DNA of 64,000 nt from Paenacidovorax caeni. GTDB lineage: Bacteria > Pseudomonadota > Gammaproteobacteria > Burkholderiales > Burkholderiaceae_C. The stretch is taken from contig NZ_CYIG01000001.1 of NCBI RefSeq assembly GCF_001298675.1, positions 1 to 64,000 of the forward strand, read 5' to 3'. The position numbers were made by a program, and so were the translations under genes. Positions 27,101 to 36,612 of this stretch are shown here, piece after piece (the first letter of the stretch is position 1; the number at the start of each line of letters is the position of its first letter). The notes beneath the pieces are model-generated. The model was given only the letters and a program-made list of their open reading frames with translations. It was not told where the DNA came from and ran no database searches.

Positions 27101-28852
27101 ATGCTGCATTTTCTTCGCATCCGGCATCTGTCCTGGGCTCTGGCCCTCCTTCCGCTGGCCAGCTGGGCACAGCCCGCCAGCCGCCCGCCAGCCAGGGCGG
27201 CGGCGCTCCCGCAGGCGATCACTGAGGCCCTGAACGCTGAACTGTTCTACGAAGTGCTGCTGAGCGAACTTTCGACGAGTGCCGGCGACCCCGGCACCGG
27301 GTACGCGCTCATGCTCGACGCTGCCCGCCGCAGCGACGACAGCGCCCTGTACCGCCGCGCAGTGGAAATCGCGCTGCAGGCACGCTCTGGAGACTCGGCC
27401 CTGGCAGCAGTACGCACCTGGAAAAACGCCCAGCCCCAGTCGCGCGACGCCAATCGCTTCCTGCTGCAGATCCTGGTAGCCCTCAACCGCACCGGCGACA
27501 CGGCAGAGCCGCTGCGCCAGGAATTGGCGTACACGGCTGCACCGAACAAAGCGGCCGCACTGCAGGCGATACCGCAGCTCTACGCCAGAACCAGCGACAA
27601 GGCGCTGGCGGCCTCGGTCGTGGAACAAGCCCTGCAAGACGCGCTGAACGATCCGGCGCTGAGCGCCATCGCCTGGAGTACCGTCGGCCGCATGCGCCTG
27701 GCTGCCAACGACCCCATGGGAGCACTTGCCGCTGCGCAGACCGCGCAAACGCTGTCCCCCTCGGCCGACAATCTGGCCCTGCTGGCGCTGGAGCTGGTGG
27801 CTGAAGGCGTTAGCGCCGCGGAACCCATCGTGACCCGCTACTTCGAGGGCCACACTACGCCAGACATGCGCCTGGCCTATGCACGATCCTTGGTGGGCCA
27901 GCAACGCTACGCAGAGGCCGCTGTGCAACTGGACATCCTGACCAAGGAGAAACCGGATCTACCCGACCCCTGGCTACTGCAAGCCACCCTGCAGGTACAA
28001 GACAACCGTCTGGACGCGGCGCAAGCCTCCTTGCAGCGTTTCACCGCCCTGGCCGAACAGCTGCCGCAGGAAGAGGCGCGCAAGGCCGGCCTCACCCAGG
28101 CCTACCTGCTGCACGCCCAGATCGCTGAGAAGCGCCAGCGCTTCGACGAAGCCGAGGCCTGGCTGGCACGCATCGACAACAGCGACGAACTCTTCGGCGC
28201 CCAAGTGCGGCGCGCCTCGCTGCTGGCTCGGCAAGGGCGCCTGTCCCATGCTCGGGCGCTGATCCAGAGCCTGCCGGCCGCGACACCCGAGGACGAGCGC
28301 ATGAAGCTCTCGGCCGAGGTGCAGTTGCTGCGCAACGCCCAGCAGTACCAGGACGCCTACGAGCTGCAAGGTCGTCTGGTCGCCCTGGCACCGCAGGACA
28401 ACGATCTGCTCTATGACCAAGCCATGCTGGCCGAAAAGGCCGGCCACCAGGAAGTGATGGAACAGCTGCTGCGAAAGATCATCGCCCGCCAGCCTGACTA
28501 CCACCACGCCTACAACGCGCTGGGCTACGTCCTGGCAGATCGCGGCGTGCAACTGGAGGAAGCCCGGCAGCTGATCGAGAAAGCCCTGGAATACGCCCCT
28601 GGCGACCCCTACATCACCGACAGCCTCGGATGGGTGCAATTCCGCCTGGGCAACCTGTCTCGGGCCCTGGAACTTCTGGAGAGCGCCTACAAGAAGCGGC
28701 CAGACGCGGAAATCGCCGCCCATCTGGGTGAAGTGCTGTGGACCCTGCAACAGCAGGACGCTGCGCGCAACATCTGGCGTGAAGGACTGCGCCAGAGCCC
28801 CGACAACGAGGTGCTGCAAGGCACGCTCCGGCGCCTCGGGGTCCAGCCTTGA
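27101..28852 (+). CDS. Exported tetratricopeptide-repeat protein upstream of lolB
   Basis: A periplasmic protein of 583 residues with an N-terminal signal (HLSWALALLPLASWAQ) and many TPR-type helix pairs. The last repeats are clearest: YNALGYVLADRGVQLEEARQ, then DPYITDSLGWVQFRLGNLSR and AEIAAHLGEVLWTLQQQDAA. Such proteins regularly precede lolB in betaproteobacteria, suggesting a part in outer-membrane lipoprotein traffic or assembly, but no function is proven. ATG 27101 is chosen; ATG 27071 in frame is possible. The stop overlaps the TTG start of lolB by four bases. Confidence 0.85.
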   Translation: MLHFLRIRHLSWALALLPLASWAQPASRPPARAAALPQAITEALNAELFYEVLLSELSTSAGDPGTGYALMLDAARRSDDSALYRRAVEIALQARSGDSALAAVRTWKNAQPQSRDANRFLLQILVALNRTGDTAEPLRQELAYTAAPNKAAALQAIPQLYARTSDKALAASVVEQALQDALNDPALSAIAWSTVGRMRLAANDPMGALAAAQTAQTLSPSADNLALLALELVAEGVSAAEPIVTRYFEGHTTPDMRLAYARSLVGQQRYAEAAVQLDILTKEKPDLPDPWLLQATLQVQDNRLDAAQASLQRFTALAEQLPQEEARKAGLTQAYLLHAQIAEKRQRFDEAEAWLARIDNSDELFGAQVRRASLLARQGRLSHARALIQSLPAATPEDERMKLSAEVQLLRNAQQYQDAYELQGRLVALAPQDNDLLYDQAMLAEKAGHQEVMEQLLRKIIARQPDYHHAYNALGYVLADRGVQLEEARQLIEKALEYAPGDPYITDSLGWVQFRLGNLSRALELLESAYKKRPDAEIAAHLGEVLWTLQQQDAARNIWREGLRQSPDNEVLQGTLRRLGVQP

Positions 28853-29325
28853 AATGGCTCGCATGCTGGGCCGTGGCGCTGCTGTTGCTGGCTGGCTGTG
28901 CCCAGCCGCCCCGGCCGGCTGCCAGCACCCCAGAAGCATGGAGTGGCCGCCTCGCGCTGCAGGTGGACGATCCGTCCGCGCAGTCCTTTAGCGCCGGCTT
29001 CGACCTGCGCGGCAGCCCCGAAGCCGGCGAACTCTCTCTCTACAGCCCTTTCGGGTCGGTACTCGCACGCCTGGCGTGGACGCGCGACATGGCCCGACTG
29101 GAGCAGGACGGCGCAGTGCGCCAATCCCCCTCGCTGGAGGACTTGCTGCAGGAAATCACCGGCAGCCATCTGCCCGTAGCGGCATTGTTTGACTGGCTGC
29201 ACGGGCGTTCCGCTGCCGCCGAAGGCTGGCAGGCCGACCTCGGCGCAGCGCGCCAGGGGCGGATCGTGGCCCAACGGTTGCAGCCCCTGCCGCGGGCCAC
29301 GCTGCGCATCCTTCTCGACCGTTGA
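28849..29325 (+). CDS. lolB: Outer-membrane lipoprotein receptor LolB
   Basis: LolB accepts lipoproteins from LolA and inserts them in the inner leaflet of the outer membrane. The 158-residue precursor has a signal peptide with lipobox LLLAGC (Cys17). The mature part shows WSGRLALQVDD, FDLRGSPEAGELSLYSPFGSVLARL and PVAALFDWLHGR, the usual landmarks. The start is TTG 28849, overlapping the TPR stop codon (TTGA); no ATG or GTG gives a full signal peptide. It is followed after 4 bp by ispE. Confidence 0.92.
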   Translation: MKWLACWAVALLLLAGCAQPPRPAASTPEAWSGRLALQVDDPSAQSFSAGFDLRGSPEAGELSLYSPFGSVLARLAWTRDMARLEQDGAVRQSPSLEDLLQEITGSHLPVAALFDWLHGRSAAAEGWQADLGAARQGRIVAQRLQPLPRATLRILLDR

Positions 29326-29329
29326 CCCT

Positions 29330-30187
29330 ATGCAAGCGCTCTACGACCTGCCAGCCCCGGCAAAGCTCAACCTGTTCCTGCACATTACGGGGCGGCGCGC
29401 CGACGGCTACCACCTGATGCAATCGGTCTTCATGCTCATTGACTGGTGCGACACGCTGCACGTTGAGCACCGTGCCGATGGCCGCATCACCCGCGAAGAC
29501 CTGGGCGAAGGCCCTGCCCTGCCGGCGGAGGATTTGATCGTACGCGCAGCACGCGCCTTACAGGCCGCCACGGGGTGCCAAGCGGGCGCCCACATCGGCG
29601 TGGTCAAGCGCATCCCAGCGCAGGCCGGCATGGGCGGCGGCTCGTCCGATGCAGCCACCACCTTGCTGGCCCTGAACAAACTCTGGAACCTGCGGCTCAG
29701 CACCGCCGAGCTGCAGGCCATCGGCGTCCAGCTCGGCGCCGATGTGCCGTTCTTCTTGTGCGGCACCAACGCCTGGGTCGAGGGAATCGGTGACATAATC
29801 TCGCCGCTCGAAACGCCGTATGGGCTGCCGTCCACGACGTTTCTTGTGGTCAAGCCCCAGGCGGGCCTGGATACGAAAACCATTTTTTCGCATCCGGATC
29901 TGAAACGCAATTCAGATAGTGCTACAATAACGAGCTTTGCTGCAGACCACTTTGGCTTTGGCCAAAATAACTTGCAGACCGTAGCACAAGCCCTGTGCCC
30001 AGAAGTCAACCACGCTATCGCATGGCTTTCTTCGAAAGGATTGCAGGGCAAAATGACCGGATCTGGAAGCGCAGTGTTTGCACAAATGCCGCATGCGGTA
30101 AATTTGTCAGGAGCAGATAGCAAATGGCAAATAAAAGTATGCAATAATCTGCAGCTTCATCCTTTGGCAGGATGGGCGTCAGGTTGA
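29330..30187 (+). CDS. ispE: 4-diphosphocytidyl-2-C-methyl-D-erythritol kinase
   Basis: IspE phosphorylates CDP-methylerythritol in the MEP isoprenoid pathway. The 285-residue GHMP kinase begins MQALYDLPAPAKLNLFLHI, has the ATP-binding PAQAGMGGGSSDAATTLLAL (about residues 98-117) and the C-terminal KMTGSGSAVFA motif. ATG 29330 lies 4 bp after lolB. Base composition changes abruptly inside the gene: from about 29880 to the stop it is near 42% GC in the stretch I counted, with AT-ending codons, while the first two thirds are as GC-rich as the neighbours. The protein motif pattern stays intact across the change. Confidence 0.94.
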   Translation: MQALYDLPAPAKLNLFLHITGRRADGYHLMQSVFMLIDWCDTLHVEHRADGRITREDLGEGPALPAEDLIVRAARALQAATGCQAGAHIGVVKRIPAQAGMGGGSSDAATTLLALNKLWNLRLSTAELQAIGVQLGADVPFFLCGTNAWVEGIGDIISPLETPYGLPSTTFLVVKPQAGLDTKTIFSHPDLKRNSDSATITSFAADHFGFGQNNLQTVAQALCPEVNHAIAWLSSKGLQGKMTGSGSAVFAQMPHAVNLSGADSKWQIKVCNNLQLHPLAGWASG

Positions 30188-30226
30188 TAGTTTTCGGTGG
30201 GTCGTCGCCAGACGATCAACCAGTGT

Positions 30227-30303
30227 AGGGGAGTCGCCAAGTTGGTTAAGGCACCGGATTTTGATTCCGGCATGCGAGGGTTCGAGTCCTTCCTCCCCTG
30301 CCA
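30227..30303 (+). tRNA. tRNA-Gln(TTG)
   Basis: A 77-nt tRNA with encoded CCA. The acceptor AGGGGAG pairs with CTCCCCT; the anticodon loop TTTTGAT gives anticodon TTG; the T-arm is GAGGG-TTCGAGT-CCTTC, near-complementary. It sits between ispE and prs, an order common in Burkholderiales. A GGTTGAT / ATCAACC inverted pair (30183-30189, 30214-30220) lies just upstream, overlapping the ispE end. Confidence 0.95.
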
Positions 30304-30351
30304 AATACCTTTGCGGTCACGCAACATCTCAACGGCGCAGACGAGACGCTC

Positions 30352-31311
30352 ATGCAAGCCACCAATCCCGATTTTCTGGTTTTTACCGGCAACGCAAATC
30401 CTGGCTTGGCGGCCGACATCGCTGCCTATCTTGGTTCCTCGTTGGGTGCTGCGGACGTAGGCCGCTTCTCCGACGGCGAAGTCACCGTCGAAATCAAGCA
30501 GAACGTGCGCACGCGCGACGTCTTCGTCGTCCAGTCCACCTGCGCGCCGACCAACGACAACCTGATGGAACTGCTGATCATGGTCGATGCGCTCAAGCGC
30601 GCCTCGGCCGAACGCATCAGCGCCGTGATTCCCTATTTCGGTTATGCCCGCCAAGACCGTCGCCCGCGTTCCACGCGCGTGCCGATTTCGGCCAAGGTGG
30701 TGGCCAACATGCTGCAGGCCGTCGGCGTGAACCGCGTGCTGACCATGGATCTGCACGCAGACCAAATCCAGGGCTTCTTCGACATTCCCGTCGACAACAT
30801 CTACGCCTCGCCCGTGCTGCTGCGCGACCTGGCGCAGAAAAACTACGAAGACCTGATCGTCGTCAGCCCTGACGTTGGCGGTGTGGTGCGTGCACGCGCG
30901 CTGGCCAAGCAGCTCGGTTGCGACCTGGCCATCATCGACAAGCGCCGCCCCAAGGCCAACGTGTCCGAGGTCATGCACGTCATCGGTGACATCGAGGGCC
31001 GTAACTGCGTCATCATGGACGACATGATCGACACCGCAGGCACGCTGGTGAAGGCCGCTGAAGTGCTCAAGCAGCGCGGCGCCAAGAAGGTCTACGCCTA
31101 CTGCACGCACCCCATCTTCTCGGGCCCGGCCATTGAGCGCATCGCGCAGGGCTCTGCACTCGACGAGGTTGTCGTCACCAACACGATTCCGCTGTCCGAG
31201 ACAGCCAAGGGCTGCGGCAAGATCCGCCAACTGTCCGTGGCTCCGCTCATCGGTGAGACGATCCAGCGCATCGCCTCGGGCGAATCGGTCATGAGTTTGT
31301 TCTCGGAATAA
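30352..31311 (+). CDS. prs: Ribose-phosphate pyrophosphokinase
   Basis: Prs makes PRPP from ribose 5-phosphate and ATP, feeding nucleotide, histidine, tryptophan and NAD synthesis. The 319-residue protein shows [34 protein letters not shown], the Mg-binding [11 protein letters not shown] and the PRPP loop [13 protein letters not shown] (about residues 219-231). Length is normal. A terminator follows 35 bp downstream. The gene continues the lolB-ispE-tRNA-Gln order. Confidence 0.96.
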   Translation: MQATNPDFLVFTGNANPGLAADIAAYLGSSLGAADVGRFSDGEVTVEIKQNVRTRDVFVVQSTCAPTNDNLMELLIMVDALKRASAERISAVIPYFGYARQDRRPRSTRVPISAKVVANMLQAVGVNRVLTMDLHADQIQGFFDIPVDNIYASPVLLRDLAQKNYEDLIVVSPDVGGVVRARALAKQLGCDLAIIDKRRPKANVSEVMHVIGDIEGRNCVIMDDMIDTAGTLVKAAEVLKQRGAKKVYAYCTHPIFSGPAIERIAQGSALDEVVVTNTIPLSETAKGCGKIRQLSVAPLIGETIQRIASGESVMSLFSE

Positions 31312-31346
31312 GCGTCCCTCCAGACGCTGTTGCGGGTTCACCGCCC

Positions 31347-31380
31347 GGGCTTGCTGCTGTGAAGGCGGCAGGCCCTTTTT
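31347..31380 (+). terminator. Rho-independent terminator of prs
   Basis: Stem GGGCTTGCTGC (31347-31357) with GCGGCAGGCCC (31365-31375), 11 pairs including two G-U, loop TGTGAAG, followed by five Ts. Confidence 0.85.
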
Positions 31381-31429
31381 GTCAAACGGGGATCGGCTGG
31401 TCGCGGCCGCCCCAACCAGGAGTTACACC

Positions 31430-32056
31430 ATGAAATTCGTCGCTTTTGAGCGCACCAAGCAGGGTACGGGTGCGAGCCGCCGTCTGCGCAACGCCGGCAA
31501 GACCACCGGTATCGTCTACGGCGGCACCGCCGAGCCCCAAGCCATCGAGCTGGACCACAACGCCCTGTGGCACGCCCTGAAGAAGGAAGCCTTCCACTCC
31601 AGCATCCTGGAAATGGAACTGGCCGGCCAAACCAGCAAGGTCGTGCTGCGCGACGTGCAGTACCACCCCTTCAAGCAGCTGGTGCTGCACGTTGACTTCC
31701 AGCGCGTGGACGACAAGACCAAGATCCACCTGAAGGTGCCACTGCACTTCGAAGGCGCTGAAAACTCGCAGGCCGTCAAGGTCGAAGGCTGCACGGTCAC
31801 GCCGCTGCTGCACGAACTGGACGTGGTGTGCATGCCCTCGCAACTGCCCGAGTTCATCAAGGTGGACCTGAGCCAGCTGAACTCCAAGTCCACCCTGGGT
31901 GTGCAGTCGATCAAGCTGCCCAGCGGCGTGAAGGCCGTGCTGCGTGGTTCCAACAAGAACCCCGCACTGATCTCGATCAAGCTGCCCGAGGTGGTGGTCG
32001 ACGCCGCTGCGGCTGCGGCTCCTGCTGCAGCACCCGCCAAGAAGGGCAAGAAGTAA
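31430..32056 (+). CDS. rplY: 50S ribosomal protein L25 (long, CTC type)
   Basis: L25 binds 5S rRNA in the large ribosomal subunit. This 208-residue form has the L25 domain first (KFVAFERTKQGTGASRRLRN..., GIVYGG, FHSSILEMEL, VLRDVQYHPFKQLVLHVDFQRV) and then the TL5/CTC beta-domain with KVPLHFEGAENSQAVK. A low-complexity Ala/Lys tail ends in APAKKGKK. GGAGT lies 7 bases before ATG 31430. pth follows after a terminator, a conserved pairing in bacteria. Confidence 0.95.
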   Translation: MKFVAFERTKQGTGASRRLRNAGKTTGIVYGGTAEPQAIELDHNALWHALKKEAFHSSILEMELAGQTSKVVLRDVQYHPFKQLVLHVDFQRVDDKTKIHLKVPLHFEGAENSQAVKVEGCTVTPLLHELDVVCMPSQLPEFIKVDLSQLNSKSTLGVQSIKLPSGVKAVLRGSNKNPALISIKLPEVVVDAAAAAAPAAAPAKKGKK

Positions 32057-32110
32057 TCTCTTCCCCCCGCGGCTGCCAGCCAGCACGGCCTGGCAGCCCG
32101 CACCCGCCAG

Positions 32111-32139
32111 CGGCCCACCTTGTGTGGGCCGTTTGCTTT
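32111..32139 (+). terminator. Rho-independent terminator after rplY
   Basis: Perfect 8-bp stem CGGCCCAC / GTGGGCCG (32111-32118, 32124-32131) followed by TTTGCTTT. A second inverted repeat GGCTGCCAG / CTGGCAGCC lies just before it (about 32073-32100). Confidence 0.75.
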
Positions 32140-32155
32140 GGGACAATGCCACACC

Positions 32156-32767
32156 ATGATCAAACTGTTTGTCGGACTGGGCAATCCGGGCCCCGAGTAC
32201 GAGGCCACGCGCCACAACGCAGGCTTCTGGTGGATCGACGCGCTGGCGCGCGAGCTGGGCGCCACTCTGGTGCCCGAGCGCAGCTACTGGGGCCTGGTGG
32301 CACGCACCAACGTGCAGGGCGAAAGCCGCTGGCTGCTACAGCCGCAGACGTTCATGAACCTCTCGGGCAAATCGGTGGCGGCCCTGGCGCGCTTCTTCAA
32401 GATCCAGCCACACGAGATCCTGGTGGCGCATGACGAACTGGACTTCGCCCCCGGCCAGGTCAAGCTCAAGCGTGGCGGCAGCCACGGCGGGCACAACGGC
32501 CTGCGCGACATCCATGCCCAGCTCGGCTCGCCCGACTACTGGCGCCTGCGCATCGGCATCGGCCACCCGGGCGCGAAGGCCGAAGTGGTGCACTGGGTGC
32601 TGAAGAAGCCGGCCCCCGACCAGCGCGTGCTGATCGAAGACAGCATTGCCCACGCCCTGCAGGCCAAAGATGCGCTGCTGGCGGGTGACATGGAAAAGGC
32701 CACGCTGCAAATCCACACCACCAAGCCACCGCGGCCTAAGCCGCCGCGCCCCACCGGGCCGGATTGA
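32156..32767 (+). CDS. pth: Peptidyl-tRNA hydrolase
   Basis: Pth recycles peptidyl-tRNA that falls off ribosomes. The 203-residue enzyme begins [25 protein letters not shown], carrying the conserved Asn and catalytic His. It continues with [31 protein letters not shown] (catalytic Asp), GGHNGLRDI and [11 protein letters not shown] short Pro/Lys-rich tail extends the normal length. ATG 32156 gives the conserved N-terminus; the frame is open upstream without homology. Confidence 0.96.
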   Translation: MIKLFVGLGNPGPEYEATRHNAGFWWIDALARELGATLVPERSYWGLVARTNVQGESRWLLQPQTFMNLSGKSVAALARFFKIQPHEILVAHDELDFAPGQVKLKRGGSHGGHNGLRDIHAQLGSPDYWRLRIGIGHPGAKAEVVHWVLKKPAPDQRVLIEDSIAHALQAKDALLAGDMEKATLQIHTTKPPRPKPPRPTGPD

Positions 32768-32822
32768 ACTATTCTTTTAATAGCTGCTAGCGCTTACCCT
32801 GTAAGGGCTAGAGGCCAAAAAG
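32768..32822. repeat. AGCGCT-family intergenic repeat, copy 5
   Basis: TTTTAATAGCTGCTAGCGCTTACCCTGTAAGGGCTAGAGGCC: stem CTAGCGCTTAC / GTAAGGGCTAG with one mismatch, between convergent pth and ferredoxin genes. Confidence 0.85.
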
Positions 32823-32830
32823 GCGCCCAA

Positions 32831-33106
<276 letters not shown>

Positions 33107-33212
33107 TCAGGCTTCATAGGGGCGTCATTATCCCGCCGCGCAGCCGCCACCGGCCCGCGAATGGTTTTGCCGCTATCCTCGGGCCGCGCCACCCGCCCGC
33201 CCTGCCCGCCCT

Positions 33213-34175
33213 ATGTCCCAGTTCTTCCTGCAACGCCTCGCCACCCTCATCGCCACGCTGGCCGTTGCCTCGCTGGTGGTCTTCGGGGTGCTGGAAGTGC
33301 TGCCCGGCAATGCCGCGCAAACGCTGCTCGGCCCCGATGCCGACCCCGAGGCCGTGGCAGCGCTGGCCGCCCAGCTGGGGCTTGACCAGCCGGCCTGGCA
33401 GCGCTACCTGCAGTGGGTGCACGGCCTGCTCACCGGCGCGCTGGGCGACAGCCACGCTTACGGCAGCCCGGTGGCGGAGCTGATTCTGGAGCGCCTGCAG
33501 CTCACCATACCGCTGGCGGTGCTGGCCATGCTGCTGGCGGCCGCGCTGGCGCTGGGCGCGGGCGTATACGCTGCGGCGCACCACCAGCGCCCCGGCGACT
33601 GGGGGCTGATGGGCCTGGCGCAGATCGGCATCGCCCTGCCCAACTTCTGGTTCGCCATCCTGCTCATCCTGCTGTTCGCGGTGCAGCTGCAGTGGTTCCC
33701 GGCGGGCGGCTTTCCCGGCTGGCGCGCCGAGGATGGCGGTGGCCTGTGGCCGGGGCTACACGCACTGGTGCTGCCCGCGCTCTCCCTGGCCGTGGTGCAG
33801 GGCGCGATCCTGGCGCGTGTCACACGCTCGGCCGTGCTCGACGTACTGCGCGAGGACTTCGTACGCACGGCACGCGCCAAAGGCCTGTCGCCGCGCGCCA
33901 CCCTGTGGCGCCATGTGCTACGCAACGCGCTGGTGCCCGTGGTCACCGTCATGGGGCTGCAGTTCGCCAACCTGCTGGCGGGCACCATCGTGGTGGAGAA
34001 CGTGTTCTACCTGCCCGGCCTGGGCCGTCTGGTCTTCCAGTCCATCGCCAACCGCGACCTGGCGGTGGTGCGCAACTGCGTCATGCTGTTGGCCGCGCTG
34101 GTGGTGGCGGTCAATTTCATCGTCGATGTGCTGACCGCGCTCATCGACCCGCGCATCGCTGAACGACATGACTGA
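33213..34175 (+). CDS. Peptide-type ABC transporter permease (DppB-like)
   Basis: An inner-membrane permease of 320 residues of the DppB/OppB group, importing peptides, nickel or related solutes. An N-terminal helix (LIATLAVASLVVFGVLEVLPG) is followed by the DppB-type LDQPAWQRYLQWVHGLLTGALGDS block, five more helices and the EAA loop (DFVRTARAKGLSPRATLWRHVLRNAL-type, spread over about 216-241). Its stop overlaps the start of the next permease by 8 bases. No ATP-binding subunits are encoded nearby. Confidence 0.92.
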   Translation: MSQFFLQRLATLIATLAVASLVVFGVLEVLPGNAAQTLLGPDADPEAVAALAAQLGLDQPAWQRYLQWVHGLLTGALGDSHAYGSPVAELILERLQLTIPLAVLAMLLAAALALGAGVYAAAHHQRPGDWGLMGLAQIGIALPNFWFAILLILLFAVQLQWFPAGGFPGWRAEDGGGLWPGLHALVLPALSLAVVQGAILARVTRSAVLDVLREDFVRTARAKGLSPRATLWRHVLRNALVPVVTVMGLQFANLLAGTIVVENVFYLPGLGRLVFQSIANRDLAVVRNCVMLLAALVVAVNFIVDVLTALIDPRIAERHD

Positions 34176-35016
34176 GCGCCCCCTCCCCGCCCGCTGGCTG
34201 CGGCGCCTGCGTGGCCAGCCTTCGCTGCTGCTCGGCGGCCTGCTCACCCTGGTGCTGCTGGCCACGGCCACCGTGTCGCTGCTGTGGACGCCACCCGGCG
34301 CCTACGCCATCGCCATGGACGCGGCGCTCCAGCCCCCCTCGGCGGCCCACTGGCTGGGCACCGACGCCTATGGGCGCGACGTGGCGGCGCTGCTGCTGGC
34401 CGGCGCACGCAGCACGCTCACCGTCGGGGTGGTGGCCGTGGGCATCGGCCTGGGGGCAGGCATGGTGCTGGGGCTGCTGGCCGCCGCCCTGCGCGGCTGG
34501 GTGGACGAGCTGGTGATGCGGCTCGCCGACTTCACCTTCGCCTTTCCCGCCATCCTCTCGGCCATCATGCTGACGGCGGTGGCCGGGCCGGGCATGGTGA
34601 ACGCCATCATCGCCATTGGCATCTTCAACATCCCGACCTTCGCGCGCGTCACACGCGCTGCGGCGCAGGGCGTGTGGGCACGCGACTACGTGCGCGCCGC
34701 ACGCGCCTGCGGCAAGGGCCGCTGGCGCATCACCTGGGACCATGTGCTGCCCAACATCGCCCCGCTGCTGATCGTGCAGGCCACCATCCAGTTCGCCCTC
34801 GCCATCCTGGCCGAGGCAGCGCTGTCGTACCTGGGCCTGGGCACGCAGCCGCCAGAGCCCTCATGGGGCCGCATGCTGAGCGAGGCGCAGACGCTGATGT
34901 ACCAGGCACCGCTGCTGGCCGTGTGGCCCGGCGCGGCCATTGCCCTGGCCGTGCTCGGACTGAACCTGCTGGGCGACGGCCTGCGCGACCTGCTCGATCC
35001 GCGCCTGGAGCGCTGA
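34168..35016 (+). CDS. Peptide-type ABC transporter permease (DppC-like)
   Basis: The second permease of the importer, 282 residues. Landmarks are HWLGTDAYGRDVAALLLAGARSTL after the first helix and the EAA loop DYVRAARACGKGRWRITWDH (about residues 172-191). SYLGLGTQPPEPSWGRMLSE and NLLGDGLRDLLDPRL close the protein, both standard DppC endings. It overlaps the DppB-like gene and is followed after 69 bp by the binding protein gene, so the three form one unit. Confidence 0.93.
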   Translation: MTERPLPARWLRRLRGQPSLLLGGLLTLVLLATATVSLLWTPPGAYAIAMDAALQPPSAAHWLGTDAYGRDVAALLLAGARSTLTVGVVAVGIGLGAGMVLGLLAAALRGWVDELVMRLADFTFAFPAILSAIMLTAVAGPGMVNAIIAIGIFNIPTFARVTRAAAQGVWARDYVRAARACGKGRWRITWDHVLPNIAPLLIVQATIQFALAILAEAALSYLGLGTQPPEPSWGRMLSEAQTLMYQAPLLAVWPGAAIALAVLGLNLLGDGLRDLLDPRLER

Positions 35017-35085
35017 CGCATGGTGTAAAAAGGCGGCCCGGCGCCGCGCACGGCGCCCTCCGAGCCCCCGCAGAAAGAACAACGC

Positions 35086-36588
35086 ATGAAGTGGAACCGC
35101 CGATGCCTCCTGGCTGGCAGCACCCTGGCCGCCGCCGCTGCTACCACGGGCCTTGCGCCACTGGGCGCCTGGGCCCAGGGCAAGAAAGACACGCTGACGC
35201 TGGCCCTGGTGCTGGAGCCGCCCGGGCTGGACCCGACGGCGAGCGCGGCCTCGTCCATCGGCGAGGTGGTGCTCTACAACGTGTTCGAGACGCTCACCAA
35301 GATCAACCCCGACGGCAGCGTCTCGCCCCTGCTGGCCGAGAGCTGGGAGGTCTCGCCCGACCTCAAGACCTACACCTTCCGGCTGCGCCGCGGCGTGGCC
35401 TTCCACAACGGTGCGCCGTGCAACGCCGCCGCCGTGAAGTTCTCCTTAGAGCGCGCCGGCGGCGACAAGAGCACCAACAAAGACAAGCGCACCTTCGCCA
35501 ACCTGCGCGTGCAGGTGGTCGATGAACACACCGTGGTGCTCATCAACCAGGACATCGAGCCCGACCTGCTGTTCCTGCTCGGCCAGGCCACCGCCATCAT
35601 CGTCGAGCCCAAGAGCGCCGCCACCAACGCCACCAAGCCCGTGGGCACCGGCCCCTACCGGCTCGACCACTGGGCCAAGGGCGCCGCGCTCACGCTGGCA
35701 CGCTGGGACGGCCACCGCAACGCGGGCAGCGCGCGCATTCGCCGTGCCACCTTCCGTTTCATTCCCGACCCGGCGGCGCAGGTCGCCGCGCTGCTGGCGG
35801 GCGACGTGGACGCCTTCCCGCGCGTGACGCCGCGCGGCGTCGAGCAGTTCAAGGCCAACCCGCGCTTCCAGGTCATCGTCAGCGGCTCGCGCGCCAAGAC
35901 CATCCTGGCCATGAACAACGCGCGCAAGCCCCTGCAGGACGTGCGCGTGCGCCGCGCCATCGCCGCCGCCATCGACCGCAAGACCGTCATCCAGGCAGCG
36001 GCCGACGGCCTGGGCGTGCCCATCGGCAGCCACTACGTGCCGGGCGCCTTCGGCTACGTGGACACCACCGGCATCAACCCCTACGACCTGGACAAAGCGA
36101 AAAAGCTGATCGCCGAGGCCGGCGTCAAAACCCCGCTGCACCTCACCATGACGCTGCCGCCCGCGCCCTACGCACGCCAGGGCGGCGAGGTCATCGCCGC
36201 CGAGCTGGCCAAAATCGGCGTCACCGTGAAGCTGCAGAACGTGGAATGGGCACAGTGGCTCAGCGGCACCTACGGCGCGAAGAACTACGACCTGACGCTG
36301 ATCTCGCACGTCGAGCCGTTCGACCTGGGCAACTTCGCCAAGCCGGGCTACTACTGGGGCTACCAGTCGGAGCGCTTCAACGCGCTGTTCGAGAAGATCC
36401 AGAACACCGCGCGCCCGGCTGACCGCGCCCGCCTGCTGGGCGACGCCCAGCGCCTGCTGGCCGAGGACTGCGTGCACGCCTTCCTGTACCAGCCGCAATG
36501 GGTCACCGTCGCGGCCAAGAACCTGCGCGGGCTGTGGAAAGACATGCCGGTGTTCGTGAACGACCTGTCGGCGCTGTCATGGGGGTGA
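35086..36588 (+). CDS. Solute-binding protein of a peptide-type ABC importer (family 5)
   Basis: A periplasmic binding protein of 500 residues. The N-terminus MKWNRRCLLAGSTLAAAAATT carries an RR motif, so Tat export is possible, with cleavage after AWA. The SBP family 5 pattern is clear: LDPTASAASSIGEVVLYNVFETL, SVSPLLAESWEVSPDLKTYTF, LRRGVAFHNG, and later YDLDKAKKLIAEAG. Position last in the unit (permease, permease, binding protein) is inverted relative to typical dpp operons, and the two ATPases are missing, so ATPase subunits from another locus would be needed. The substrate cannot be read from sequence. Confidence 0.9.
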   Translation: MKWNRRCLLAGSTLAAAAATTGLAPLGAWAQGKKDTLTLALVLEPPGLDPTASAASSIGEVVLYNVFETLTKINPDGSVSPLLAESWEVSPDLKTYTFRLRRGVAFHNGAPCNAAAVKFSLERAGGDKSTNKDKRTFANLRVQVVDEHTVVLINQDIEPDLLFLLGQATAIIVEPKSAATNATKPVGTGPYRLDHWAKGAALTLARWDGHRNAGSARIRRATFRFIPDPAAQVAALLAGDVDAFPRVTPRGVEQFKANPRFQVIVSGSRAKTILAMNNARKPLQDVRVRRAIAAAIDRKTVIQAAADGLGVPIGSHYVPGAFGYVDTTGINPYDLDKAKKLIAEAGVKTPLHLTMTLPPAPYARQGGEVIAAELAKIGVTVKLQNVEWAQWLSGTYGAKNYDLTLISHVEPFDLGNFAKPGYYWGYQSERFNALFEKIQNTARPADRARLLGDAQRLLAEDCVHAFLYQPQWVTVAAKNLRGLWKDMPVFVNDLSALSWG

Positions 36589-36612
36589 GGCGCAGCGCTG
36601 GTCTGCTCTCTT

